From contig CAKUKJ010000104.1 of NCBI GenBank assembly GCA_934662525.1, forward strand, positions 1-7,347: 7,347 nt of DNA, in the 5' to 3' direction. Below, in pieces: positions 6,361-7,347 of this stretch. Origin of the DNA: an uncultured Coriobacteriales bacterium. Its GTDB lineage: Bacteria; Actinomycetota; Coriobacteriia; Coriobacteriales; UMGS124. Made by a program: the position numbers and the translations under genes. Every line of letters begins with the position of its first letter. Within the stretch, counting starts at the first letter, position 1. A model generated the notes under the pieces. That model was not told the origin of the DNA and did no database searches. It saw only the letters and a program-made list of their open reading frames with translations.

Positions 6361-6369
6361 CCATACGCC

Positions 6370-7347
6370 TTACTTCAGCATGTACTGCGCAAGCTCCGAG
6401 CGGCTCGTGATGCCGAGCTTGGCATACACGCTCGACAGGCGGTTCTTCACCGTGCCCTTCGACACGCCCATGTGCGCGGCGATTTGGTCGTTGCTCCAGT
6501 CTCGGCAGGCCAACATCGCAATGGCAAACTCCGTCGTCGTGAGGTCGTCGGCCACGTCGTCGCCCGTCTCGGGGTTGTGCAGCCGGCGCCACCCGTAGCT
6601 GAACGCGTAGGTCACCTTGAGGATGCGCGCCAAATCGGCCGGGTAATCCTCGCGCAGGCATTTCTCCAGCACGCCCTGGAGCAGGCCGTGATGCTCTCCG
6701 ATTCCCTCGATGAGATCGTCGGGGCGCGCCAGATCCCAACCATGCATGAACCACTTCTCCGCGCGGTCGGCGTCTTTGAGGTTGATCCACCCCATCGTCG
6801 CCACCATGGACAGGTACAGCTCCGAAATCGGATGGCGCTCCTGCCTCATCGCCAGCGCGTTCTCGGCACAGCCCACGCACCTGCCGTACTCGCCGCCCAG
6901 ATACGCCTTGTGGGCCGCCACGTAGCTGGCGAACATCCGTAGGCCCTCGGGCAGCAGATGCATGGACCGATAGAGCCTCACTTCCTCAAAAGGCGCAGGC
7001 AAATGCAACAAGACGCATCCCGCCATGGAGATCAGCATATACGAGGCGGCCGCCTGCGGGCACGACTGCAGCAAGGGGTCGCCCCGCATGGCGTTGACGG
7101 CTTCCATGCACTTCTTGGCCGCCACGCTGCGGTTGAGCGTGAGGCTGGCATAGCCGTAGATAAGCAGGGCCGACAGCCGCAGCCCGAAGTCGCGGCACTC
7201 AAGGTATGGCTCGGCCGCCTTGCACGCCTCCTCGGGGCGTGCCCTGAAGTAGTGCGTCTCCGCGCGCGCAACAGCCTGGCGGTCGGGGTCGCCGATGGAC
7301 TCCACGGCCTCCTCAACATGCCCGGGTCCAAACGGGGTGCACATGAG
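6370..7347 (-). CDS. LuxR-family transcriptional regulator with helical N-terminal region (partial)
   Basis: The frame is open from the right edge to TAA at 6370-6372. Numbered from the ATG at 7344 it has 324 residues. This Met may not be the true start: the frame is still open in the one codon visible upstream, and no ribosome binding site can be seen. Residues 20-260 are Ala/Leu-rich and predicted helical, with TPR-like stretches such as RAETHYFRARPEEACKAAEP and LSALLIYGYASLTLNRSVA, resembling the MalT-type sensory helical repeats. Residues 266-324 form a LuxR-type DNA-binding domain: TTTEFAIAML, then SNDQIAAHMGVSKGTVKNRL, then VYAKLGITSRSELAQYML. There is no transmembrane segment and no receiver or ATPase motif in the visible part. 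The gene lies upstream of, and in the same orientation as, the surface protein gene, 533 bp away; control of that gene is plausible, not shown. The ligand is unknown. Confidence 0.9.
   Translation of the reverse strand, partial: LMCTPFGPGHVEEAVESIGDPDRQAVARAETHYFRARPEEACKAAEPYLECRDFGLRLSALLIYGYASLTLNRSVAAKKCMEAVNAMRGDPLLQSCPQAAASYMLISMAGCVLLHLPAPFEEVRLYRSMHLLPEGLRMFASYVAAHKAYLGGEYGRCVGCAENALAMRQERHPISELYLSMVATMGWINLKDADRAEKWFMHGWDLARPDDLIEGIGEHHGLLQGVLEKCLREDYPADLARILKVTYAFSYGWRRLHNPETGDDVADDLTTTEFAIAMLACRDWSNDQIAAHMGVSKGTVKNRLSSVYAKLGITSRSELAQYMLK
6373..6549 (-). other. LuxR-type helix-turn-helix of the regulator (residues 266-324)
   Basis: The segment fits the LuxR/GerE pattern well. WSNDQIAAHMGVS matches the scaffold helix and turn, and KGTVKNRLSSVYAKLGI matches the recognition helix and dimer helix. 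The usual LTxREREVL opening is altered to LTTTEFAIAML, so the conserved Arg-Glu pair is absent. DNA binding should be retained. Confidence 0.9.

Larger units (their letters stand above)
5837..6369. other. Intergenic region between regulator and surface protein gene
   Basis: These 533 bp hold no credible gene. The part next to the surface protein start (5837-5940) is GC-rich, while about 5950-6300 is AT-rich and rich in stops in all frames. Two inverted repeats, a repeated CATGAGT heptamer and a weak terminator candidate are listed separately. I looked for -35/-10 pairs in the minus orientation and found none convincing. TTGACT at 6155-6160 is followed by TATGAT after only 12 bases, too short a spacer. 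The length and composition suit a long 5' regulatory region. Confidence 0.7.

Noticed and set aside
6079..6942. Plus-strand 287-codon frame across the gap and the regulator
   Set aside because: Its second half is antisense to the LuxR-type regulator and its first half is AT-rich noncoding DNA; no domain and no ribosome binding site.
1..7347. CRISPR array, tRNA/rRNA, insertion sequence, toxin-antitoxin or defence genes
   Set aside because: No regularly spaced direct repeats, cloverleaf-like sequences, transposase motifs, terminal inverted repeats or small two-gene cassettes were seen; the repeats present are protein-domain repeats or stalk low complexity.

Overview
The window has high-GC coding DNA and two genes, both on the minus strand and both cut by a window edge. 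Pairing a MalT/LuxR-like regulator (helical N-terminal part, C-terminal LuxR helix-turn-helix) with a very large secreted protein built from InlB-type, MucBP-like, MBG/YDG-like and DUF7507-like modules suggests a gut Actinomycetota of the class Coriobacteriia, most likely Eggerthellaceae. This placement is inferred from architecture and base composition; there is no marker gene here.

Layout, read along the minus strand from right to left. (1) 7347-6370: the C-terminal 325 codons of a LuxR-type regulator; its start lies at or beyond the right edge. (2) 6369-5837: a 533-bp gap. Its middle (about 5950-6300) is much more AT-rich than the rest and holds inverted repeats and repeated heptamers. No gene or convincing promoter was found in it. 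(3) 5836-1: the first 1,945 codons of one uninterrupted frame encoding a giant exported surface protein. In order it has a signal peptide, a roughly 200-residue Pro/Gln/Ala/Glu stalk, a beta-rich domain, an array of InlB B-type (Flg_new) repeats interrupted by MucBP-like and aromatic-rich segments, six MBG/YDG-like Ig-type units and a DUF7507/DUF11-like unit. No stop codon is reached, so the C-terminal wall anchor or membrane segment is not visible.

The main trap in this window is the plus strand. It carries a 1,163-codon open frame (164-3655) and further long frames in the same register, but these are codon-for-codon antisense images of the real minus-strand gene, which has no stop inside the window. 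The regulator is upstream of the surface protein and in the same orientation, so it may control it, but the sequence does not prove this. I see no CRISPR array, tRNA, rRNA, insertion sequence or defence system. The points most worth checking are the aromatic module of uncertain family, the A-B-A-B duplication in the Ig-like array, the operator-like elements in the gap, and the odd last 55 bases at the left edge.
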